Origin: an uncultured Eubacteriales bacterium
GTDB lineage: Bacteria > Bacillota > Clostridia > Lachnospirales > Cellulosilyticaceae
DNA: 58,707 bases
Direction of reading: 5' to 3'
Assembly (NCBI GenBank): GCA_900551325.1
Contig: URVM01000021.1
Span: forward strand, 1 to 58,707
This document shows positions 34,233 to 41,690 of this stretch, in pieces; positions within the stretch are counted from its first letter, which is position 1; each line of letters opens with the position of its first letter. The translations under genes were made by a program, and so were the position numbers. The notes under the pieces are model-generated. The model saw only the letters and a list, made by a program, of their open reading frames with translations. It searched no databases and was not told where the DNA came from.

Positions 34233-35501
34233 ATGAAATATATAAGTTTAAATGGTGATTATTTAAATATAGGACAAGAAACTTTAGATAAATATTATAA
34301 TCAATACGAGAAAGTCTTAAAAGAAAAAATTGTTGGTTATGAATTAGATGGGGAAGGGGTTTTAGGTTGGACAGACTTAGAAGGACTTTCAAACCCAGAA
34401 ACTTTTAAAATCATTAAGGAAAAAGCACAAGAAATTAAAGAAGAAGCAGATGTTTTTATTATAGTAGGTGTAGGTGGTTCAAACCAAGGTGCACGTGCAA
34501 TTATTCATGCACTAGGTGAAGAGCGTAAGCCAGAAATTATGTATTTAGGAAACAATATTTCAGCAGCTAGTATAAAGAAAACTTTAAAATATTTAGAAGG
34601 CAAATCGATTTATGCTCAAATTATTGCTAAAAATTTTGCAACTCTAGAGCCAGGACTAGCATTTAGAATTTTACGAGATTATATGGGCAAACGTTATACA
34701 AAAGAGGAGCTTAGTCGACGTTTCATTTTAACAGGTACACAAGGAGAAAGACTAGATGAAATGGCAAAAGAAGAAGGCTATCTATTTTTAGAGTTTCCTA
34801 AAACAGTAGGTGGAAGATTTTCTGTCTTAAGTAATGTGGGCCTCCTTCCTATGGCTGTAAGTGGTATTTCTATTGATGAAGTGCTACAAGGTGCAAAGGA
34901 TATGCAAAGCTATATCAAGGAAGAAGCAATAGAAAAAAATCCAGCTTATCAATATGCACTTATTAGAAATTATCTTTATGAGCAAGGTAAAAAGGTGGAA
35001 ATACTAAGTTATTTTGAACCAGAGCTTACTTACCTTGGAAAATGGTGGATTCAATTATTTGCCGAGAGTGAAGGAAAAGATGGGAAAGGGCTTTTTGTAT
35101 CCCAATGTTGTTACTCTGAAGACCTTCATTCCATGGGACAATATATTCAAGATGGACCAGCTATACTTTTTGAGACAGTACTCACTGTTGAGAAAGCTAT
35201 TGAGCAGATGGAAGTACCGAAAAGTAGTATAGAGGATGGCTTTGACTATCTAAATGGTAAAGATGTACATGAAATAAACCAAGCTGCACTAAAAGCTACT
35301 ATTAAAGCACACAGCGAAGATAAAGTTCCTGTATGTGTCATTTCTATACCAGAGCTTACACCATATTATATGGGACAATTGTTTTACTTTTTTGAAATGG
35401 CATGCTATATATCAGCTACAGTACTAGGTGTAAATCCTTTTGATCAACCAGGTGTAGAAGCATATAAAAGGGCTATGTTTAGCATACTAAAAAATAAATA
35501 G
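34233..35501 (+). CDS. pgi: Glucose-6-phosphate isomerase
   Basis: PGI interconverts glucose 6-phosphate and fructose 6-phosphate. The 422-residue protein keeps the key parts: FIIVGVGGSNQGARAIIHAL, TVGGRFSVLSNVGLLPMAV, FAESEGKDGKGLF (catalytic Glu), DLHSMGQYIQDG (His) and PGVEAYKRAMF (Lys). It is slightly shorter than the usual bacterial form of about 450. ATG 34233 is used; a longer frame from 34137 crosses the promoter leader and operator. The strong promoter and operator show dedicated control, so this may be a pathway-specific paralogue. Confidence 0.9.
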   Translation: MKYISLNGDYLNIGQETLDKYYNQYEKVLKEKIVGYELDGEGVLGWTDLEGLSNPETFKIIKEKAQEIKEEADVFIIVGVGGSNQGARAIIHALGEERKPEIMYLGNNISAASIKKTLKYLEGKSIYAQIIAKNFATLEPGLAFRILRDYMGKRYTKEELSRRFILTGTQGERLDEMAKEEGYLFLEFPKTVGGRFSVLSNVGLLPMAVSGISIDEVLQGAKDMQSYIKEEAIEKNPAYQYALIRNYLYEQGKKVEILSYFEPELTYLGKWWIQLFAESEGKDGKGLFVSQCCYSEDLHSMGQYIQDGPAILFETVLTVEKAIEQMEVPKSSIEDGFDYLNGKDVHEINQAALKATIKAHSEDKVPVCVISIPELTPYYMGQLFYFFEMACYISATVLGVNPFDQPGVEAYKRAMFSILKNK

Positions 35502-35535
35502 AAAACTTAAGTACAAAGGGGAAAGGGGTGTAAAG

Positions 35536-36591
35536 ATGGCAGTTACACTAAAAGACATTGCACAAAAAGCGGGTGTATCCATTTCAACTGCGTCTCGTAT
35601 TATTAATAATGATATGAGCAAAAAAGCTAGCAAAGAGACTAGTGATCGTGTGTGGCAGGTTGTTAAAGAACTTGGATATATTCCTAATCAAAATGCTAGA
35701 AATCTTATAAAAGGTGAAGGGGACGGGGAGACACCAACAAAGACGAAAGCAATAGGATGTATTTTTACATCTAAAACAAATAGTTATACAGATCCATTTT
35801 TCTCACAAATTGCTATTGGCATTCAAAAGGAAATTATTAATCGTGGGTATGTTATGGGCTATACCTTTTCGTCTTATGAAATGACAGATTCAGCTTTATA
35901 CAACAATATTGTAGCAAATAAAGTAGATGGGGCCATTATACTAGGAAGATTTAGTATGGATATGCTTAAATTCCTAAAAGCAAATATTAAGAACTTACTC
36001 TATGTAGGGATTAACTATGTAGATGGGGGATTTGATGAGGTTATTTGTGATGGTTATAGAGCAGCATGTGCGGCAGTTCAGTATCTCATTGATTTAGGAC
36101 ACCAAAAGATTGGTTTTATAGGTACAGTTAAAAAAGAAGGGGATACTCATATTGTTAATGAGCATCGATTTGAAGGCTATAAACATACTATGGAGCAGCA
36201 TCAGCTTAAGCTTACAGAGTCATGGATAAAAAGTATAGAACTAAGTACAGGTGAAGGTTATAGAGCAGCTAAAGAAATGCTAGAAAATACAAGTGATAGA
36301 CCTACAGCCCTATTTTGCGCCAATGATGCCGTTGCTATCGGTGTGATGAGTGCTGTTCATGAGCTAGGGCTTTCTATTCCAGAGGACTTATCTATTATAG
36401 GTATTGATAATATTGAAATGGCAGCTTATACAGTACCACCTTTAACAACTATTCACGTACCAAAAGAAGAGCTAGGTACTTTTGCTGTTAAGACACTTAT
36501 TGACCGTATTGAAGATGAGCGGGCATTTCCACTGCGTATTGATTTACCTTTTGAACTTATAGAAAGAAAGACGTGTCAGAAAATAAAATAA
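35536..36591 (+). CDS. LacI/GalR-family transcriptional repressor
   Basis: The 351-residue regulator has the N-terminal LacI helix-turn-helix (VTLKDIAQKAGVSISTASRI, then VKELGYIPNQNARNL hinge) and a periplasmic-binding-like sensor domain (GCIFTSKTNSYTDPFFSQIA, ALFCANDAVAIGVMSA, IIGIDNIEMAAYTVPPLTTI). LacI hinge helices favour palindromes with a central CG, and three such sites lie before the NagB-like gene, pgi and pfp; this protein, between two of these targets, is the natural candidate. The effector is unknown. RBS AAAGGGGTG precedes ATG 35536. Confidence 0.92.
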   Translation: MAVTLKDIAQKAGVSISTASRIINNDMSKKASKETSDRVWQVVKELGYIPNQNARNLIKGEGDGETPTKTKAIGCIFTSKTNSYTDPFFSQIAIGIQKEIINRGYVMGYTFSSYEMTDSALYNNIVANKVDGAIILGRFSMDMLKFLKANIKNLLYVGINYVDGGFDEVICDGYRAACAAVQYLIDLGHQKIGFIGTVKKEGDTHIVNEHRFEGYKHTMEQHQLKLTESWIKSIELSTGEGYRAAKEMLENTSDRPTALFCANDAVAIGVMSAVHELGLSIPEDLSIIGIDNIEMAAYTVPPLTTIHVPKEELGTFAVKTLIDRIEDERAFPLRIDLPFELIERKTCQKIK

Positions 36592-36607
36592 TAAATACAA
36601 AAAAATA

Positions 36608-36650
36608 ATTTTATCACTATATTGCATTTATTGTAATATAGTGATAAAAT
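36608..36650. repeat. Perfect 16-bp inverted repeat overlapping the pfp promoter
   Basis: Arms 36608-36623 and 36635-36650 are exact inverted copies with an 11-base spacer. The right arm contains the -10 and the left arm touches the -35. There is no T run after the right arm, so it is not a plain forward terminator for the LacI gene, though on the minus strand it is followed by T-rich sequence. Confidence 0.75.
36622..36650 (+). promoter_or_regulatory. Sigma-A promoter of pfp and following genes
   Basis: TTGCAT at 36622-36627 and TAAAAT at 36645-36650 are 17 bases apart, directly followed by the operator. Confidence 0.7.
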
Positions 36651-36653
36651 TAA

Positions 36654-36667
36654 TCCAAACGTTTGGA
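36654..36667. promoter_or_regulatory. Perfect LacI-type operator of pfp
   Basis: TCCAAACGTTTGGA is a perfect 14-bp palindrome with central CG. It covers the expected transcription start of the pfp promoter, a classic repressor position. Confidence 0.8.
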
Positions 36668-36704
36668 AAAAACGAATGGTATCTCGGAGAAGGAGGTAGT
36701 TAGA

Positions 36705-37886
36705 GTGAAAGCAAATATGTTAATCGCTCATGGGGGAGGACCAACAGCTGTTATTAATGCATCCCTTTATGGCGCCATAGAAGAAGCAAAGAAATATGAA
36801 GAGATTGATAAGATTTACGGAGCAGTAGGTGGAAGTAGCGGTATTTTAGAAGAAAACTTTATTGACCTAAAAGAGATGAGCCAAGAAGAGATTGATTTAT
36901 TACCCATTACACCAGCATCAGCACTCGGAACATCCAGATTTCCTCTTTATGAAAAAGAATATGAAAAAATGTTAGAAGTTTTTAAGAAATATAATATAAA
37001 GTATGTACTATTTAATGGTGGAAATGGTTCAATGGATACATGTGGCCGTATTTATGAAGTAGCTAAAGAAGCTGGTATTGCAGTTATAGGTATTCCAAAA
37101 ACTATTGATAATGATATAAGTGTTACAGACCATGCCCCAGGTTATGGGAGTGCAGCAAGATTTATTGCTCAAACAGTAAAAGAAATAGGCGAAGATGTAA
37201 AGTCATTACCTATTCATGTTTCTATTGTAGAAGCTATGGGAAGAAATGCAGGATGGATTACAGCAGCATCTGCTCTCGCAAGACAGAAGGAAGGCGATGC
37301 ACCACATCTTATTTACCTTCCTGAAGTACCTTTTAGTGAAGAGAAATTTTTAGAAGATGTAGAACGTATGCATAAAAAGTATGGTGGTGTAGTGGTTGTA
37401 GCTAGTGAAGGCTTAAAAGATGAAGAGGGAAATCCTATTGCTCCACCTCTTTATAAGACAGAACGTGCAACTTACTTTGGAGATGTAGGCACACACCTTG
37501 CTACATTAGTTATTAAAGGTTTAGGAATTAAAGCAAGAAGTGAAAAACCTGGCATTTTAGGAAGAGCCTCTATTATGCATCAATCAGAAGTAGATGTAAA
37601 AGAAGCTATAGAAGCGGGAAGATGTGCAGTAAGTGCAGCAGTAGAAGGCAAGACAGGATTTATGGTAGGGGTTAAGAGACTTTCTACAGCACCTTATGAT
37701 TGTGAGACTATACTCATTCCTATTCATGAAGTGATGATGCATGAGAAAATGATGCCAACAAACTTTATTAGTGAAAGTGGAAATGATGTAACAGATGATT
37801 TTACAACTTGGTGTAAGCCTCTTATAGGTGGAGAGCTTACTGCATTTACAGATTTTAAAATAGGTGTAAGAAAAGAAAAAATATAG
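36705..37886 (+). CDS. pfp: PPi-type 6-phosphofructokinase
   Basis: The enzyme phosphorylates fructose 6-phosphate. The 393-residue protein has GGGPTAVINASLYG, LFNGGNGSMDTCG, GIPKTIDNDI, DHAPGYGSAARF and EAMGRNAGWITAASALA. The Lys in PKTIDND (where ATP enzymes have Gly) points to pyrophosphate as donor; the GGNGS loop carries Asn instead of Asp, which is a deviation. GTG 36705 is chosen: AGGAGG at 36691-36696 fits, and the longer frame from 36663 starts inside the operator. It heads the series pfp-TIM-larA-larC-ECF-nagA. Confidence 0.85.
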   Translation: MKANMLIAHGGGPTAVINASLYGAIEEAKKYEEIDKIYGAVGGSSGILEENFIDLKEMSQEEIDLLPITPASALGTSRFPLYEKEYEKMLEVFKKYNIKYVLFNGGNGSMDTCGRIYEVAKEAGIAVIGIPKTIDNDISVTDHAPGYGSAARFIAQTVKEIGEDVKSLPIHVSIVEAMGRNAGWITAASALARQKEGDAPHLIYLPEVPFSEEKFLEDVERMHKKYGGVVVVASEGLKDEEGNPIAPPLYKTERATYFGDVGTHLATLVIKGLGIKARSEKPGILGRASIMHQSEVDVKEAIEAGRCAVSAAVEGKTGFMVGVKRLSTAPYDCETILIPIHEVMMHEKMMPTNFISESGNDVTDDFTTWCKPLIGGELTAFTDFKIGVRKEKI

Positions 37887-37896
37887 GGGGTTCATC

Positions 37897-38826
37897 ATGA
37901 AAGAGATTTTTGTTAACTTAAAACGTTTTGACGTGCCAAGAGCACTAGGTGGTGTATGTAGTAGCGAGCAGCCTAAAGTATGGATAGAAAATATAATCGA
38001 AAAAAGTATTGAACTTGGTATGGGTAATTTAACAGATATGCAGCTTGTTTATATGTTACCAGAAGCACTCGTTATACCAGCCATTGAAAAGCTAGAAAGT
38101 TATGATGAATCACAAAGAAGAACTTTACATATTGGTGTACAAGGGGTATACCGTGATGATATAGCAATAGGTGGAAACTTTGGAGCTCTTACAACACATT
38201 TACCAGCCGCAGCTGCAAAGAATATGGGGTGTAAAGGTGTACTTATTGGACACTGCGAAGAACGTAAAGATAAACAAACCATTATTGGACAGTATGAACC
38301 AAACTGGGAAAGTAATGAACAAACAAGAGAACGTGTTTTACAAACTGTAGATGAACTTTTAAATCAAGAGGTAAAAAAAGCACTAAATAGAGGTATGCAT
38401 GTTTTATTCTGTATTGGTGAAACAGCTACTGAGCGTGGGGAAGGTGACCTAGAACAAGCCAAAGGCAATGTGGAAAAAGTTTTAAGAAAACAATTAGAAG
38501 TAGGGCTTAAAGATGTGTTTGAAGCACTAAATGGTTGTAATGTAGCTATTGCCTACGAACCAATCTGGGCTATTGGACCAGGTAAGGTACCACCAAATAA
38601 AGAATATATTGGATTTGTATCAAGTTATATTAAACAAGTTGTAAAAGAGCTTTATGGCTATGACATTATGGTTGTTTATGGTGGTGGCTTAAAAGAAGAA
38701 AATGCCAAAATGATTGGAAGTATTGAAACTATAGATGGTGGACTTGTAGCACTTACAAGGTTTAGTGGTGAGATTGGTTTTTATGTTGAAGATTTAAGAA
38801 AAATTATTGATCAATATATAGCTTAA
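37897..38826 (+). CDS. Triosephosphate isomerase-family protein with altered phosphate loop
   Basis: The 309-residue protein has TIM catalytic residues: NLKRF (Asn and Lys of NWKMN), IGHCEERK (His; GHSERR in TIM) and AYEPIWAIGPGKVP (Glu and mobile loop). But the phosphate-binding parts differ: VYGGGLKEENA in place of YGGSV, and DGGLVALTRFSGE in place of the GGASL region. It is also about 55 residues longer than usual TIM. So it is a TIM-fold isomerase whose substrate may not be a triose phosphate. It starts 10 bases after pfp. Confidence 0.78.
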   Translation: MKEIFVNLKRFDVPRALGGVCSSEQPKVWIENIIEKSIELGMGNLTDMQLVYMLPEALVIPAIEKLESYDESQRRTLHIGVQGVYRDDIAIGGNFGALTTHLPAAAAKNMGCKGVLIGHCEERKDKQTIIGQYEPNWESNEQTRERVLQTVDELLNQEVKKALNRGMHVLFCIGETATERGEGDLEQAKGNVEKVLRKQLEVGLKDVFEALNGCNVAIAYEPIWAIGPGKVPPNKEYIGFVSSYIKQVVKELYGYDIMVVYGGGLKEENAKMIGSIETIDGGLVALTRFSGEIGFYVEDLRKIIDQYIA

Positions 38827-38850
38827 ATAAAACTAAGGGGGTAACAAATA

Positions 38851-40293
38851 ATGAAACTACAATTTGAATATGGACATGGTGTGATGGAGGCTAACTTACC
38901 AGATAGTACAGATGTATTTATTCCGGGGGTAACAGTACAAGATCCAGAACCAATGGCAAATATTATAGAGGAAACAAGAAAATCTATTTTAAATCCTATA
39001 GGTGTACCACCTATTAGTGAACAAGTAAAAAAAGGTTCAAAAGTGGTTATCGTTTTCCCAGACAGGGTAAAAGGTGGAGAGCAAGAAACAGCTCATCGTA
39101 AAGTATCTATTCCTATTGTCATCGAGGAATGTTTAAAAGCCGGTGTAGAGAAAAAAGATATTAAACTTATTTGTAGTAATGGATTACATAGAAAAAATAC
39201 AAAAGCAGAAATAAAAAGAATTCTTGGAGATCAAGTTTTCAATGAATTTTGGTATAGTGGCCAAATTACTAATCATGATAGCGAAAACTGGGATAACCTA
39301 GTAGACCTTGGTTATACAGATCGTGGTGATCACGTTATTATGAATAAAGAAGTATTTGAAGCAGATTTAGCAGTTCTTATTGGTCATGCTCAAGGTAATC
39401 CTTATGGTGGTTACTCAGGTGGTTATAAACATTGTTCAACAGGTATTACCCACTGGAAATGTATTGCAGCACACCATGTACCAGATGTTATGCATCGTTC
39501 TGACTTTACACCAGTAAGTAGTAAGAGCCTAATGCGTACAAAGTTTGATGAGATTGGTCAACACATGGAAAAACATATGGGTAAAAAATTCTTTACATGT
39601 GACGCTGTACTTGATAGCCAATCACGTCAAATAGCTGTATTTACAGGTTATGCAAAAGATATCCAACCTCTTTCATGGGAAGTGGCAGATAAAAGAACTT
39701 ATGTGTATTGGGCAGAGAAAAAGTATGATGTAGTTGTATTTGGTATGCCACAGTTTTTTCACTATGGAAATGGTATGGGAACAAATCCTATTCTAATGAT
39801 GCAAGCTATTTCAGCACAAATTATTAGACATAAGCGTATTTTAAGTGACAACTGTGTTGTTATTTGTTCTTCAACATGTAATGGGTACTTCCATGATGAA
39901 GAATTCCCAGCTTATAGAGAAGTATATGAAATGTTCCAAAAAGATTACCATAACGTGTTACCAGACTTAGCACAATTTGGTGAGTTCTTAGCAAACAAAA
40001 AAGAGTATATAGATAAATATCGTTTTGCTTATGCATACCATCCATTCCATGCTTTTTCTATGATTTCATGTGGACATATTGCTGAAATGAATACAAGTGC
40101 AATTTATATTGTTGGCGCAGAACAACCTGGTTTTGCTAGAGGTATGGGAATGAAAACACGTGCAACTTTTGAAGAAGCATTACGTGATGCAAGAAAATAT
40201 GTAGGAGACAATCCAAACATTTTAGCGCTCCCACTTACTTTTAAAACAGCAGCTGTTCACTTAGCTATGAAAGATGAAGAAACCACTGTTTAA
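38851..40293 (+). CDS. LarA-family nickel-pincer racemase/epimerase
   Basis: LarA enzymes use a nickel-pincer nucleotide bound to a lysine to move hydride at a hydroxyl carbon (lactate racemase and related hydroxyacid racemases or epimerases). The 480-residue protein (lactate racemase is about 425) has VIVFPDRVKGGEQETAHR (Arg72), CSNGLHRKNTK (His113), IGHAQGNPYGGYSGGYKHCS (His179 and the pincer Lys193) and HWKCIAAHHV (His208 or 209). All cofactor residues seem present, so an active nickel enzyme is likely. Next gene is larC-like. The substrate is probably a pathway sugar-derived hydroxyacid, not simply lactate (inference). Confidence 0.82.
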   Translation: MKLQFEYGHGVMEANLPDSTDVFIPGVTVQDPEPMANIIEETRKSILNPIGVPPISEQVKKGSKVVIVFPDRVKGGEQETAHRKVSIPIVIEECLKAGVEKKDIKLICSNGLHRKNTKAEIKRILGDQVFNEFWYSGQITNHDSENWDNLVDLGYTDRGDHVIMNKEVFEADLAVLIGHAQGNPYGGYSGGYKHCSTGITHWKCIAAHHVPDVMHRSDFTPVSSKSLMRTKFDEIGQHMEKHMGKKFFTCDAVLDSQSRQIAVFTGYAKDIQPLSWEVADKRTYVYWAEKKYDVVVFGMPQFFHYGNGMGTNPILMMQAISAQIIRHKRILSDNCVVICSSTCNGYFHDEEFPAYREVYEMFQKDYHNVLPDLAQFGEFLANKKEYIDKYRFAYAYHPFHAFSMISCGHIAEMNTSAIYIVGAEQPGFARGMGMKTRATFEEALRDARKYVGDNPNILALPLTFKTAAVHLAMKDEETTV

Positions 40294-40342
40294 GCATTAA
40301 AGGATTTTGCTAGCTATAAGAAAGATGAGGAGTAGCCGTAAA

Positions 40343-41089
40343 ATGAGAATATTGTATTTAGACTGCTACGCAGGGATAAGTGGGGATATGACTTTAGGTG
40401 CTTTTGTAGACCTAGGGGTTGAACCGGGCTATCTAATAAGTGAGCTTGAAAAATTAGGTGTTCAAGGTTACACCATTGAAATTGGTAAGAAAAAGAAAAA
40501 TGGTCTTGTAGGTACGGATGTAGATGTAATTCTTGAAGCAGATAAGGAAAATCAAGGATGCCACAAAGTACCAAAACGTGCTTATAAAGATATTAAAGAA
40601 CTCATTGACAAAAGTGCTTTAGATGAAAAGGTCAAAACACTTAGTAAGAAAATCTTTCATTATGTAGCAGAGGCAGAAGGAAAGATTCACGATCAACCTA
40701 TAGATGAGGTACATTTCCATGAAGTAGGTGCTATAGATTCTATTATAGATATTGTAGGAGCAGCTATTTGTTATTATAAATTAGGCGTAGATGAAGTACT
40801 TGCTGGCCCTTTACATACAGGAGTAGGTACACTGCAGTGTCGTCATGGTATCATTCCTATACCAGCACCAGCTACATTAGAAATTTTAAAAAATGGGGGA
40901 ATACCTTTTTACTCTAAAGGTATTCCTAATGAATCTATTACACCTACGGGAGCAGCTATTGTTGCAGGTCTAGTTGATCGCTTTGAGCCTTTACCTGAAT
41001 GTAGGGTAGTAAACATTGGGTATGGCTGTGGTAAACGAGAGACAAAAATGGGTGGCTTGCTACGCATGATTTTAGTCGAAGCAAAATAG
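40343..41089 (+). CDS. larC: LarC-like nickel insertion protein, N-terminal domain only
   Basis: LarC inserts nickel into the pincer nucleotide using CTP. The 248-residue protein matches the N-terminal part (LYLDCYAGISGDMTLGAFVD, EVHFHEVGAIDSIIDIVGAA, HGIIPIPAPATLEILKNGG, PTGAAIVAGL, NIGYGCGKRETKMG). Full LarC has a further C-terminal domain (LarC2, which in Lactobacillus is joined by frameshifting); here the frame stops at 41089 and the next gene begins 41 bases later, so it is absent. ATG 40343 has an RBS GAGGAG. Either the second half is encoded elsewhere or this is a reduced form. Confidence 0.8.
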   Translation: MRILYLDCYAGISGDMTLGAFVDLGVEPGYLISELEKLGVQGYTIEIGKKKKNGLVGTDVDVILEADKENQGCHKVPKRAYKDIKELIDKSALDEKVKTLSKKIFHYVAEAEGKIHDQPIDEVHFHEVGAIDSIIDIVGAAICYYKLGVDEVLAGPLHTGVGTLQCRHGIIPIPAPATLEILKNGGIPFYSKGIPNESITPTGAAIVAGLVDRFEPLPECRVVNIGYGCGKRETKMGGLLRMILVEAK

Positions 41090-41129
41090 AATGAAGTATA
41101 CAATAAAATAACATGAGGAGGCGCAGACA

Positions 41130-41663
41130 ATGGAACAAGCGCAAAGAAAAGGATTGACTAGAGATTTAGCTATAACAGGTGTATTGATTGCAATGGGGCT
41201 TATTTTACCTACTATCTTCCATGCTTTTAATATGGGAGGACCAGTATTTTTACCTATGCATATACCTGTACTTTTATGTGGTTTATTGATTGGGCGTAAA
41301 TATGGTTTTTGGAGTGGACTCATCACACCATTATTATCTTCAATTTTAACAGGTATGCCACCTTTATTCCCAGTTGCTTTTACAATGAGTATTGAACTTG
41401 CAACCTATGGCTATGTAAGTGGACTTTTAAAAAAGAAAACAAATGTTTATGTAGCTCTTATTGGTGCTCAAGTTTTAGGAAGAATTGTAGCTACACTTAG
41501 TAACTTTGTTATTCTTGGAATAGCAGGTAAGCCTTTTGCATTTTCAACCTATTTAACAGGTGTATTTGTAACAGCACTACCAGGTATTTTATTGCAAATC
41601 ATTTTAGTACCTGCGGCAATTATTATTATTGAGAAGGCAGGCTTTAATAAACATTACGAATAA
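41130..41663 (+). CDS. ECF transporter substrate-specific (S) component
   Basis: The 177-residue membrane protein has about six spans and the S-component features of the energy-coupling-factor family (LTRDLAITGVLIAMGLILP, GPVFLPMHIPVLLCGLLIG, LITPLLSSILTGMPPLFP). Such proteins bind a vitamin or cofactor and use a shared ATPase module encoded elsewhere. Lying between larC and nagA, it could bring in a nicotinate-type precursor of the nickel-pincer cofactor or another vitamin; that is inference only. RBS AGGAGG precedes ATG 41130. Confidence 0.8.
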   Translation: MEQAQRKGLTRDLAITGVLIAMGLILPTIFHAFNMGGPVFLPMHIPVLLCGLLIGRKYGFWSGLITPLLSSILTGMPPLFPVAFTMSIELATYGYVSGLLKKKTNVYVALIGAQVLGRIVATLSNFVILGIAGKPFAFSTYLTGVFVTALPGILLQIILVPAAIIIIEKAGFNKHYE

Positions 41664-41690
41664 GTAAGTCTTATTAGAGGAGGGATAAAA

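Noticed and set aside
41060..41130. Frameshift that would join larC to a LarC2 domain
   Set aside because: Only 41 bases separate the stop from the next gene, which is a distinct membrane protein; no LarC2 sequence is present in any frame.
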